64,000 bases of DNA. It comes from Atlantibacter sp. RC6 (GTDB taxonomy: Bacteria > Pseudomonadota > Gammaproteobacteria > Enterobacterales > Enterobacteriaceae). The notes beneath the pieces are model-generated. The model worked only from the letters and a program-made list of their open reading frames with translations. It was not told the DNA's origin and did no database searches. Made by a program: the position numbers and the translations under genes. This document shows positions 1-7,681 of this stretch, one piece after another; position 1 is the stretch's first letter, and every line of letters starts with the position of its first letter. Location of the stretch: NCBI RefSeq assembly GCF_014193285.1, contig NZ_JACHZE010000003.1:1-64000 (forward strand). The letters run 5' to 3'.

Positions 1-63
1 TACAGTGCTGGTACCAACAACCGCTGTTGAGTTGTTGGTAAGTTTAAGGGTTCCTGCAGACAT
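1..63 (-). CDS. Phage tail fibre protein, N-terminal start only (runs off window)
   Basis: Only the first 21 codons are present; the gene continues beyond position 1. The start is ATG at 63, preceded on the minus strand by an AGGAG ribosome site. The visible protein starts MSAGTLKLTNNSTAVVGT, which resembles the N-terminal domain of enterobacterial phage tail-fibre proteins that attaches to the tail tip. Its place after gpJ and the J-downstream gene fits a fibre gene. It would be the distal part of the host-recognition apparatus, but nothing of the receptor-binding end can be seen. Confidence 0.55.
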   Translation of the reverse strand, partial: MSAGTLKLTNNSTAVVGTSTV

Positions 64-85
64 AATTTCTCCTGATTACAGGCGT

Positions 86-107
86 AAAAAAACCCGCCGT
101 GCGGGTT
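86..107 (-). terminator. Intrinsic terminator after the 319-residue tail gene
   Basis: Minus-strand hairpin AACCCGC-acg-GCGGGTT followed by a run of T. It lies between the stop at 123 and the fibre gene start at 63, so fibre expression would need read-through, for example by Q-modified polymerase. Confidence 0.7.
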
Positions 108-122
108 AGTTGTAAGGTTTGT

Positions 123-1082
123 TTAATACATGCTTTCCAGTAACAGCACGTTCATGCCGGTTATCACATCTATCGGTACGGCGTATTTGTCAGTCCAGTA
201 TTGCGCCGTGCGCCCTTTGCCAGTGCGCACTGAATTTCCACTGCGAATAAGGCCCACATACTTCGCGTAACACCATCCGCTGCTTTTCGCCGACATTGCG
301 CCGTAGCGCCCCAGCATTATGAAACGGTCACCAATATCCGCCCAGGCCTTCGACGGACGATAATAGGCATTGCTGTAGACAAAAGGACGGCGGGCCGTGC
401 TGAATGTGCAGACACCTGCGGCGTTAATAAAGTTAAGCCCGCGGGCGGGCGTGGGTGCCACACCTGCAGCAAAAATTACGATATCGAGAGTCGCTGTTGC
501 GTCATACCCCATATCCTCACTCTCGCCGGTAATAATGATCTGGTTCCCGTCATACTCCACAACGACCCCGTCTGCGCTCCATTTTGCAAAAACCATATAA
601 GTGGCGCGGTTCCAGCCAGTGTCAGGTGGCGTCCATCTGCCTGATATGGCAACCCTGCCCCGCCATACGCACTGGCCAACCACACTGGCATCAGTTATTG
701 CAGTAAAATCGGTGCTGTCGGATATCAGCAATCCCCTGTTTCCGCTCTGCGAGGCAGGCAGGATTTGCCACATCGTGCCGGTCCACAAAATGTCGCGAAA
801 CCCCGGTACATTCCACCAGGTGGATATCTGCATACTTCCGCCATTTTGTGCCGCAGACGTCAGACAACCGACGGCAGGGATTAAAGACGTTCCGTTGGGG
901 TATATCACAGCGGTCTGGTGAGGTGCGTAGACCAGCGCCGATCCGGGTATATAACCGGGTGCGTTATAAACCGTGCCGTTACCGTTAACCACGCCACAGA
1001 AAGACGGGCAGCGCAGGCCAGCGGTGATTTGCATGGCCGGCCCGCCGTCCTTCAGGTCAATAAATAAACCACGCATCACCAT
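123..1082 (-). CDS. Phage protein encoded directly downstream of gpJ (DUF6453-like), function unknown
   Basis: A 319-residue protein whose first codons overlap the gpJ stop. A second possible start, ATG at 1076, shares its A with the J stop in a TGATG arrangement, so translational coupling to J is likely. It has no signal peptide or membrane segment and is rich in aromatic residues and glycine. Genes in this place between J and the tail fibre are common in lambdoid siphoviruses and are usually annotated as DUF6453-type or hypothetical proteins; that family assignment is from memory. A tail-tip or fibre-attachment role is inferred from position only. Confidence 0.6.
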   Translation of the reverse strand: MVMRGLFIDLKDGGPAMQITAGLRCPSFCGVVNGNGTVYNAPGYIPGSALVYAPHQTAVIYPNGTSLIPAVGCLTSAAQNGGSMQISTWWNVPGFRDILWTGTMWQILPASQSGNRGLLISDSTDFTAITDASVVGQCVWRGRVAISGRWTPPDTGWNRATYMVFAKWSADGVVVEYDGNQIIITGESEDMGYDATATLDIVIFAAGVAPTPARGLNFINAAGVCTFSTARRPFVYSNAYYRPSKAWADIGDRFIMLGRYGAMSAKSSGWCYAKYVGLIRSGNSVRTGKGRTAQYWTDKYAVPIDVITGMNVLLLESMY

Positions 1083-4000
1083 TCTCCCAGGACGATACGC
1101 CCGCCATTGCTGAGATTTACCGTCACACCATTGCCGTTAATCACCACACCGTTTCCTGCGCCGGACATTGAAAACTGGCCTTCTGTTGCAATGATGGTTC
1201 CTTTGACGGTTACGCCGGCGAAGTAGGCATAACCGCTTTTATTGATGTGCCATCCACTATTCCCCGAGCCATCCCAGGTATTTGACTGAATATAGGCACC
1301 GATCTTCGCGTTAATAATGGTCCCGTCCTGGATAAAGCCGGAGCTGAGAAACACCTGGCCGTTAACGATGGCGAACGGCGAATACTGAACGCCGCCCTGA
1401 CCCGACAGCATCACGAACTGATCGGCATTAATCGCAACGCGGGTTTTCACCCCGGAACCGTCCGCGATAACCGCGACTGACAGCCCGGCGTCGTAATAAT
1501 TGCCGTTGTATTTAACACCCGTTCTCAGCGTGTAAACTGCATTGGCACTGGCAACATCAGCGTAGGCCGTGTACTTCTCATTGATGGCCGCTTCCTGCTG
1601 ACCAAATTTCGCTGCCACCTGCGTCTGATACTGTGCGAACGCCTGATCCGCGCTGGCCTGTGCGTTCTGAATGGTGGTGATGCTGCTGTTAACACCCTTA
1701 AAATCCGCAGCCACGGTCAGCTTATATTCTGCAAAAGCCTCATCCGCTGACGCCTGGGCGGTTTTAACCTCGTTGATTTCAGCAGCACTTTCACCGAACT
1801 GAACGGCTACCAGCTCCTGGAATTGTGCAAACGCTTTCTCTGCATCGGCCTGGGTGATTTTTACCTGTGAAATCTCAGCGCGGGCCGCTCCCACCTGCTC
1901 ATACTGGATCTGCGCCCCTTCCACCTGCGCCAGTGTTATTTGCATCTGGCCCGCCAGGCTGAAATCAATCTGCTCTGTCAGGCGCTTGCCGTCCTCCGAC
2001 GTCAGCAGGTCTTTGGCAATATCCTCCAGGTAGTCTGACGCCTGGTCGTTAGCCATCCCCCGAATCCATTCCGTCCAGCCCGACTCGTTTCCGGTTTTGT
2101 CGACCAGCTGCGCGCGGTACCAGAAAATCTGCCCGGCACGTAACCCGAGCTGGGTGTATTCGGCCTGCGGGTATGGCACATCAGAAAGCAAAATCGGATC
2201 AGCATGGTCATCACGCGGCGTGTACTGAATTTCCGTTTTCAGCGTATCTTCCGTGTTAGCAGGAAATGCCCAGCTCAGCCGGATACCCCAGTTGATGCCA
2301 GTAGCCGTGAACGCGATCGGCTTCGGCGGGTTACCGACCTTGCCTGTCAGCGCTTTTTCCGGCGAGTATCCCCAGCCGCTGGATATCTCCGCCGCGTTGA
2401 TGGCGCGGACGCGCACCAGGTAGCGCCCTGCATATATGCCCGGCACTTCAAACGACGTGGTCGAACTGCGCGGCACGTTCACCCAGTTCCCGTCGTTGCG
2501 GCGCCACTGCGCTTCATACGCGATCGCGTTCGGTGCGGGGTCCCAGCTGACGCGCATCGTCTCGATACTGATGGTCTGATTCACCACAGAGTAAGAGCCA
2601 ATGGTGATGTTTTCCGGCGCAAACTGACTGCCCGGCGGGATCACGCTTACCGGACGCTGGTCAATGATGGCGCCGGTATCGATGCGGGCATACTTATCCG
2701 GATCGTGAAACGCGCCTGAGATGGTAAATGTGCCGTCGCTATTGTCGCTGACACTCACCACCCGGTACTGCTGGGCATACAGTTCGTCAGATTCCACTAC
2801 CCATACGCTTTCCGCCTGCGGTATCTCTCCGTAAGCGATACTGACCGTAACGGCCTGGCCGTTAACTGCCTGGATTGTCCGCGCCTGTGACGCGCCGGAC
2901 GGCAGGTTGAGAATAAGCCGATCGCCCGGCCGGGCATCCGGCACGCGGTCGAGGGTGATCACGCGCCCGTTTACCGAACTGATGCGCCCACCAGTGACTT
3001 TACCGGACAGCATTTCGTCAGCGACGGCGATGATATAGCCCGGCTGCGGGATATTGCCGTCCAGCCCGACAGAGAACGTGACGATGCGGTCTTTATTGTT
3101 GGTCAGAATGCCCCAGCGCCCCTTTCGGTTTGCCTCGCTCTGCCGGGTGCAGCCAATCGCGGTCATCTCAAGCTGGTTAAATCCGTAACGCGCAACCAGC
3201 GGTTGTTCAAACACCGGCTCCATGGCGTCGGCGTAGCCGTTAGCCGGGTCGGAATAAGAGACCAGCGCTGTGGTGTAACGGGTTTTGGTGGTGCTGCTTG
3301 AGTAAACGAATTCGCCGTTGACCACGTTGGCGCGGGTGTAGCTGTAATCAATATCGCGCGGCATGTCTGCCAGCGCCACAATCTGATTACCGCCCCAGTA
3401 CGTCATGCCCCGGAAGATGGCGGCAAAATCGCGCAGCACGGTATAAGCCTCGTTGCGGTCCTGCACATAGACGTTACAGGTATAGCGTGGCTCCACGCCG
3501 TTCCCGCCCCGCCCGTCCGGTACCATCTGATCGCAGTACTGCGCCACCTGATACAGCGTCCATTTATCGATATTCGACGCCGTCAGCCGGTGGCCCAGAC
3601 CAAAGCGATCGGCGACCACGATATCGTAAAAAATCCACGCCGGGTTATCTGTCCAGGCCCATTTAAACCCGCCCGTCCAGGTTCCGGTATAGGTGCGCGT
3701 CAGCGGGTCATAATTATCGGGGACACGGATAACGCGCATGGCCGGTTCGCATGAAATCTGCGGGATGCTGCCATTGAACTGACTGGAGTCGAACTCGATA
3801 TACAGCAGCGCGGTGTTCGGATAGCGCAGCTTGGCGTCGATCACTTCCGTGTAACTCTGCAACGTCATGGTGTCGCCGATTCTGGCGCTGTTGGCATCCG
3901 GCGTCAGTTTTCGAAGCCGTAATGTCCAGGTGCTGGCGCCACGCGGCAGGTCGATACGGTGGCTGCGCTCATAACCTGAGGTGGTTTTACCGGTTACCGC

Positions 4001-4480
4001 CGTACTGATAACAGTCTGCCATGCTCCACCATTAGTCTGCAGATCGACCGCATAGGCAACTGAGTTACCCACCAGATCCCCGTTATCCAGCTGCTGGTAA
4101 AGTGATGGCCATTTGATACGCAGGCGAACGGCAGATAACTGCGTGTTGGTAAACGTGCGTGTCCAGGCAGTGGCACTGGATACCTCCGTACCGACACTGA
4201 TTTCGTTTTCAGAGCCTGGCATGCCCTGAATATAGGGCTGAGCCTGATTACCCGGTCGGAAATCCCAGGCGACGCCGGAAAAGTTACGGGAGCCGTCCGG
4301 GTTTTCAATCGGGGTACCATCCAGAAAAATGTTGCGCCCTGTCAGCCCACCAGCAAACTCCCCCTCGCCCAGGGCGATAAGGATTTTTGCTTTTGCCACC
4401 GACTGGAGGTCGTCCGGCTGTTCTGTGGGCGTGCGCTGTTTCGAGCCGCCACCTTTGCGCCCTTTAACGAGTTTTGCCAT
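1076..4480 (-). CDS. J: Tail tip / host specificity protein gpJ
   Basis: A 1134-residue protein, nearly the length of lambda J (1132). J forms the central tip of the non-contractile tail and contacts the host receptor. The N-terminal half carries the conserved tail-hub region. Two fibronectin type III-like segments lie near residues 620-710 and 717-805. Residues about 870-975 hold three tandem repeats of about 32 residues, each with an ADxAFAxY/F motif, predicted to be helical or coiled coil. A DUF1983-like glycine-rich C-terminus follows. It lies directly downstream of gpI, behind a terminator-like hairpin. The C-terminal part probably sets receptor choice. Confidence 0.95.
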   Translation of the reverse strand: MAKLVKGRKGGGSKQRTPTEQPDDLQSVAKAKILIALGEGEFAGGLTGRNIFLDGTPIENPDGSRNFSGVAWDFRPGNQAQPYIQGMPGSENEISVGTEVSSATAWTRTFTNTQLSAVRLRIKWPSLYQQLDNGDLVGNSVAYAVDLQTNGGAWQTVISTAVTGKTTSGYERSHRIDLPRGASTWTLRLRKLTPDANSARIGDTMTLQSYTEVIDAKLRYPNTALLYIEFDSSQFNGSIPQISCEPAMRVIRVPDNYDPLTRTYTGTWTGGFKWAWTDNPAWIFYDIVVADRFGLGHRLTASNIDKWTLYQVAQYCDQMVPDGRGGNGVEPRYTCNVYVQDRNEAYTVLRDFAAIFRGMTYWGGNQIVALADMPRDIDYSYTRANVVNGEFVYSSSTTKTRYTTALVSYSDPANGYADAMEPVFEQPLVARYGFNQLEMTAIGCTRQSEANRKGRWGILTNNKDRIVTFSVGLDGNIPQPGYIIAVADEMLSGKVTGGRISSVNGRVITLDRVPDARPGDRLILNLPSGASQARTIQAVNGQAVTVSIAYGEIPQAESVWVVESDELYAQQYRVVSVSDNSDGTFTISGAFHDPDKYARIDTGAIIDQRPVSVIPPGSQFAPENITIGSYSVVNQTISIETMRVSWDPAPNAIAYEAQWRRNDGNWVNVPRSSTTSFEVPGIYAGRYLVRVRAINAAEISSGWGYSPEKALTGKVGNPPKPIAFTATGINWGIRLSWAFPANTEDTLKTEIQYTPRDDHADPILLSDVPYPQAEYTQLGLRAGQIFWYRAQLVDKTGNESGWTEWIRGMANDQASDYLEDIAKDLLTSEDGKRLTEQIDFSLAGQMQITLAQVEGAQIQYEQVGAARAEISQVKITQADAEKAFAQFQELVAVQFGESAAEINEVKTAQASADEAFAEYKLTVAADFKGVNSSITTIQNAQASADQAFAQYQTQVAAKFGQQEAAINEKYTAYADVASANAVYTLRTGVKYNGNYYDAGLSVAVIADGSGVKTRVAINADQFVMLSGQGGVQYSPFAIVNGQVFLSSGFIQDGTIINAKIGAYIQSNTWDGSGNSGWHINKSGYAYFAGVTVKGTIIATEGQFSMSGAGNGVVINGNGVTVNLSNGGRIVLGEW

Positions 4481-4491
4481 GTTGTGCCCAT

Positions 4492-4513
4492 AAAAAAACC
4501 GCCAGGCGGCGGT
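4492..4513 (-). terminator. Intrinsic terminator-like hairpin between gpI and gpJ
   Basis: Minus-strand hairpin ACCGCC-GCCT-GGCGGT followed by seven T, in the 60-base gap between the gpI stop and the gpJ start. It would separate J from the rest of the tail operon unless polymerase is antiterminated. Confidence 0.65.
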
Positions 4514-4540
4514 AACAGTGATGGAATAATCAGATAAGGG

Positions 4541-5119
4541 TTATTGCTGATCTTCGACGTAAATCCCGGCGGAAATAATCGCGCCACCAATGCGGCGTTT
4601 ACCATAGCCAATAGGTACCGGATAACCCTGTGCGGCTGTATTTGTTACACCGCCAAACGCATACGATGCGCGGTTATCGGCGTCCTGTTTGCTGGCTAGC
4701 CCCGTTGGCTGAGGGGAAAGCATCTGGACAATACCGCCAGCCATCATCCCTACACCAGCAGCTACAAGCGCTGCACCACCATACGCATAGGTAATTGCAC
4801 CCACCACAACAAGAACAGCACCAAGAATAGTTTGTAGTAATCCTGCTTTTTTACTGCCAATAATAACCGGAACAATACGAATAACTTCTTCAGTTACAGG
4901 AAAACCGAGGTCATCCTCCCCGATATTCTTTTTCCCACGAAATACTGCATATGTTAGCCCGCGTCGTTGACTGGAAATCATATATTGCTCAAATCCCTTA
5001 ATCGTAGCAGCTAGCGCACGGGGGGCTTCATGAATAGTACTAATCAGGCGATAGTGTGTTTTGCCAAAGTATTTACCAAGCAAACCACCCAACTCAATTT
5101 GCGTCATAATTTCTTGCAT
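4541..5119 (-). CDS. I: Tail assembly protein gpI
   Basis: A 192-residue protein in the canonical place between gpK and gpJ of lambda-type tails. It has an N-terminal ubiquitin-like segment (LGGLLGKYFGK onward), then a hydrophobic glycine/alanine-rich stretch near residues 95-130, and a short C-terminal domain, as in lambda gpI. gpI is needed for tail-tip assembly but is not kept in the finished virion. ATG 5119 has an AGGT element upstream; ATG 5107 is an alternative start. The gene is separated from gpK by a lipoprotein gene that lambda lacks at this place. Confidence 0.88.
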   Translation of the reverse strand: MQEIMTQIELGGLLGKYFGKTHYRLISTIHEAPRALAATIKGFEQYMISSQRRGLTYAVFRGKKNIGEDDLGFPVTEEVIRIVPVIIGSKKAGLLQTILGAVLVVVGAITYAYGGAALVAAGVGMMAGGIVQMLSPQPTGLASKQDADNRASYAFGGVTNTAAQGYPVPIGYGKRRIGGAIISAGIYVEDQQ

Positions 5120-5131
5120 AGTGTTACCTAT

Positions 5132-5154
5132 AAAAAAGCCCCTTTATCGGGGCT
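5132..5154 (-). terminator. Intrinsic terminator of the lipoprotein cargo gene
   Basis: Minus-strand hairpin AGCCCC-GATAAA-GGGGCT followed by six T, just after the stop at 5169 and before gpI. It gives the lipoprotein gene its own transcript end. Confidence 0.75.
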
Positions 5155-5168
5155 ATTTATGAAAACGA

Positions 5169-5846
5169 TTATAGATTAATATTAACTAATGATTCTTGCG
5201 AACGTCTTATGATTTTAAACTTAACCGAATCCCCGGAATGATATTTCCCCATTGCCTCGGTCATATCTGCTTGGGTTCTAATACGATCATCACCAACTGA
5301 AGTGACAATATCACCAACAAGTAATCCAGACTTTGAGGCAGATGAACCTGACTGAATATCCGAAATAACAAGACCAGCCGAATATGATGGGTTCTCTACA
5401 ACCTTACCATTTTTATCAGCCATTCCCATCATGGCACCAATTTTAATTGGCGAAAAATTATTAACAACCTCTCCAACATATTTGTTAAATTCTATAACTG
5501 ACTGATATTGATCTGGGGTGCACCCGAACATATTTGCACAAGAAACTGTAATATTTATTGAATTCACACCATTGGGATGTGGATTTTTAGTTACTTGACA
5601 TGACGTATTTGTACTATTCCCAATGGAATTGTACGTTTCAATATAGTCATTGCTATAGTTCTGTATTTTCATTCCGCAGTTTTGTGTAACCCATTGCCTT
5701 GCTGCTGCCCAAGCAGCGTCGCATTGCCTTTGTGATGAGCATGAAGGAATAGTTTGGTTTATTTCACCCTGTTGTTGATTCCTGACGGACTGTGACACAC
5801 ACCCAGATAATAAAAAACCCAGAACAAATACAAACGCCCTTTTCAT
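5169..5846 (-). CDS. Prophage-encoded PDZ-domain lipoprotein (cargo gene inside the tail operon)
   Basis: The start is taken as ATG 5846 because AAGGAGAT lies just upstream. The 225-residue product begins with a signal peptide and lipobox (LLSGC), so it should be a lipid-anchored envelope protein. Residues about 25-150 hold a cysteine-containing domain I do not recognise. The C-terminal ~70 residues look like a PDZ domain (GLVISDIQSGSSASKSGL, then GDIV and a KFKIIRR strand). The gene is AT-rich compared with flanking tail genes, and has a putative own promoter and a terminator, the hallmarks of a lysogenic-conversion cargo gene (moron). A role in superinfection exclusion or host fitness is possible but unproven. 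Confidence 0.75.
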   Translation of the reverse strand: MKRAFVFVLGFLLSGCVSQSVRNQQQGEINQTIPSCSSQRQCDAAWAAARQWVTQNCGMKIQNYSNDYIETYNSIGNSTNTSCQVTKNPHPNGVNSINITVSCANMFGCTPDQYQSVIEFNKYVGEVVNNFSPIKIGAMMGMADKNGKVVENPSYSAGLVISDIQSGSSASKSGLLVGDIVTSVGDDRIRTQADMTEAMGKYHSGDSVKFKIIRRSQESLVNINL

Positions 5847-5875
5847 TCTGATCTCCTTAATTATTAAGAAATCAG

Positions 5876-5903
5876 ATATTAGCACAGGGACTTATGACGT
5901 AAA
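5876..5903 (-). promoter_or_regulatory. Putative promoter of the lipoprotein cargo gene
   Basis: Minus-strand -35 TTTACG and -10 TAATAT separated by 16 bases, about 30 bases upstream of the lipoprotein start and overlapping the 3' end of gpK. The match to sigma-70 is moderate. Confidence 0.4.
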
Positions 5904-6589
5904 ATCTTCATGGTGCGTTCAATCCAGTAACCGCCGTACGGCACCCGCTGACTGAGATGTCCGTACAGATGGTGAAGCAGCATATTGCCTTCGAGCAATA
6001 CTCCGGCGTGGTTCCACTTATTCGACTGCACCTGCATAATCACAACATCGCCCGGTTGTGGCGCTCCGGTGAATTCCCGGAAACCGCACTCGTACCATTT
6101 ATCCTGGTAAAAATTATCCGGGTACTGGTCCTCCCACCATGGGTAATCGACGCGATAATCCGTCAGCTCGATACCATGGGTCTGGCGATAATAGCTCATC
6201 ACCAGACCCCAGCAGTCGTAGACGCCGAGAACGAACGGGCGTTCAAGCAGCGGAATTTCACCGCGTGGCATGATGGTGCGTAAATCGCCTTCCGGCCAGT
6301 TGACGATATGCCAGGGGAGCGCCGTCACATCACACTGCGCCTTGTCCGTTTCGCTCGGCTGGGTAGTGGCGTCGGGGTGGCTGTGCACGATGGCGGTGAC
6401 CGCTCCCCAGTCCTCAGCAGCGGCATAGTCTTCCGGGCAAAGGACAAAGTTGTCCTCTGGTGTTGCGGCGAGGTTGCGGCACGGGAAATACTTCTCAACC
6501 CTGCTTTTCTGCACCACCACCCCGCAGCACTCGCGCGGATATTCTGATTCCGCGTGGGCCATGATGGCCGCAATGGTCTTTTTACGCAT
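5879..6589 (-). CDS. K: Tail assembly protein gpK (JAB/MPN plus NlpC/P60 domains)
   Basis: A 236-residue protein with two hydrolase domains. The N-terminal JAB/JAMM domain shows the metal motif HSHPD near residue 70. The C-terminal NlpC/P60 domain has the catalytic Cys in the motif DCWGL and His in NHAG. In lambda, K is needed for tail-tip assembly, and the cell-wall hydrolase fold suggests a role in peptidoglycan passage. It follows gpL closely and its 3' end overlaps the putative promoter of the lipoprotein gene. Confidence 0.92.
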   Translation of the reverse strand: MRKKTIAAIMAHAESEYPRECCGVVVQKSRVEKYFPCRNLAATPEDNFVLCPEDYAAAEDWGAVTAIVHSHPDATTQPSETDKAQCDVTALPWHIVNWPEGDLRTIMPRGEIPLLERPFVLGVYDCWGLVMSYYRQTHGIELTDYRVDYPWWEDQYPDNFYQDKWYECGFREFTGAPQPGDVVIMQVQSNKWNHAGVLLEGNMLLHHLYGHLSQRVPYGGYWIERTMKILRHKSLC

Positions 6590-6590
6590 A

Positions 6591-7346
6591 TCAACTCCGG
6601 ATTAGCGATGTACCCGGGAAGCCGCCGAACGACAGCTCGTTACCTTCACCGAACCGCAGTTTGCAGGCGGTGAGTGTCCCGTTACATTCATCGCGGGACG
6701 GGTCGTCCACCGGGTTGTTGTTTTTGTCGAAATAGCGCGTCCCGGCGTAATCGCAGCCATCGCCGGTGCGATACTTATTGCGGATGCACCAGGTGCACAG
6801 GGAATGAAGCTGGCGCGTCGGGATCATCAGTCCCTGCAAATCCATTGGGCTGGATAACGCGAACTCCACCACCTCACTGGTTTCGGAGGTTTTCGCATCG
6901 ATATACCAGACCTGCAGCTTTTCCTGCGTGGCGTCTGCCGTCGGGTTTCCACCGGCAAAGTTTCGCGCATCAAGGTACTGCGCCAGCGTGTCATGGATTG
7001 TCACTTTAGCCTGCAGCAGATCGTCATACGCCAGGCACAGCGCGGTGATCGAGCCGTCCAGGTTGGCAACCGATAATTTCGGCTGTGCGCTGCTGCCGCT
7101 GGTTGACGCTTCGATCCCTTCAATCTGGCACGGCCAGGCTTTATATTCCTGCCCCTGCCACCAGATACTTTTTGCAGGTAGTTTTGATTCATCGCCGCCA
7201 GCGGCCACGATCTCCGCTTCGGTATGGGGAACGTTGTTGCTGTGGAAACGCAGCACCTCTCCGGTACCGAACGCTGTGCCGTCGACAGAAAAAAGCCGGA
7301 CTGCATTGCCCGGCTCAAGTTTCTGGTAATCACTGTTTAAGCTCAT
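6591..7346 (-). CDS. L: Minor tail protein gpL
   Basis: A 251-residue protein in the M-L-K order of lambda-type tails. The C-terminal third has conserved cysteines (SLCTWC, GDGC, DEC, TAC) that match the iron-sulfur binding region reported for lambda gpL. It is part of the distal tail hub between gpM and gpJ. Its start overlaps the gpM stop by 4 bases, which indicates coupled translation. Confidence 0.92.
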   Translation of the reverse strand: MSLNSDYQKLEPGNAVRLFSVDGTAFGTGEVLRFHSNNVPHTEAEIVAAGGDESKLPAKSIWWQGQEYKAWPCQIEGIEASTSGSSAQPKLSVANLDGSITALCLAYDDLLQAKVTIHDTLAQYLDARNFAGGNPTADATQEKLQVWYIDAKTSETSEVVEFALSSPMDLQGLMIPTRQLHSLCTWCIRNKYRTGDGCDYAGTRYFDKNNNPVDDPSRDECNGTLTACKLRFGEGNELSFGGFPGTSLIRS

Positions 7347-7681
7347 GGTTTATAAGCCTGCTCAAAGGTTGCGGAAAGATTAAACAGCCCGGCACCAAGC
7401 GGTGTCGGTGTGTAGGTATCACAGCGGTAGAGGCCGAGAGGCTCAAGTGGCGGACGCCACTGAAACGACTTTACGCCCTGATGCCGATCGAGAAAGGCTT
7501 TAATCGCCGCGATGTACGTTTCTGTCCCGGTAAACTGAAGATTCCACTTTTGCGATCGTGGATTAATCCCGTCACCGGATACCTGTTCGTATCCGTCACC
7601 AAACTTCGCAGTGCGGCGGCGGAACGTTACCTCCTGCTCAGCGTTGATGCGCGGGCACCAGCTAAACGTTTCTATAGCCAT
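7343..7681 (-). CDS. M: Minor tail protein gpM
   Basis: A 112-residue protein, the usual length for lambda gpM (109). It is the distal-tail (Dit-like) component that connects the tube to the tip hub. Its start codon shares a base with the tape-measure stop, and its stop overlaps gpL. The sequence starts MAIETFSWCPR, typical of this family. Confidence 0.92.
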   Translation of the reverse strand: MAIETFSWCPRINAEQEVTFRRRTAKFGDGYEQVSGDGINPRSQKWNLQFTGTETYIAAIKAFLDRHQGVKSFQWRPPLEPLGLYRCDTYTPTPLGAGLFNLSATFEQAYKP

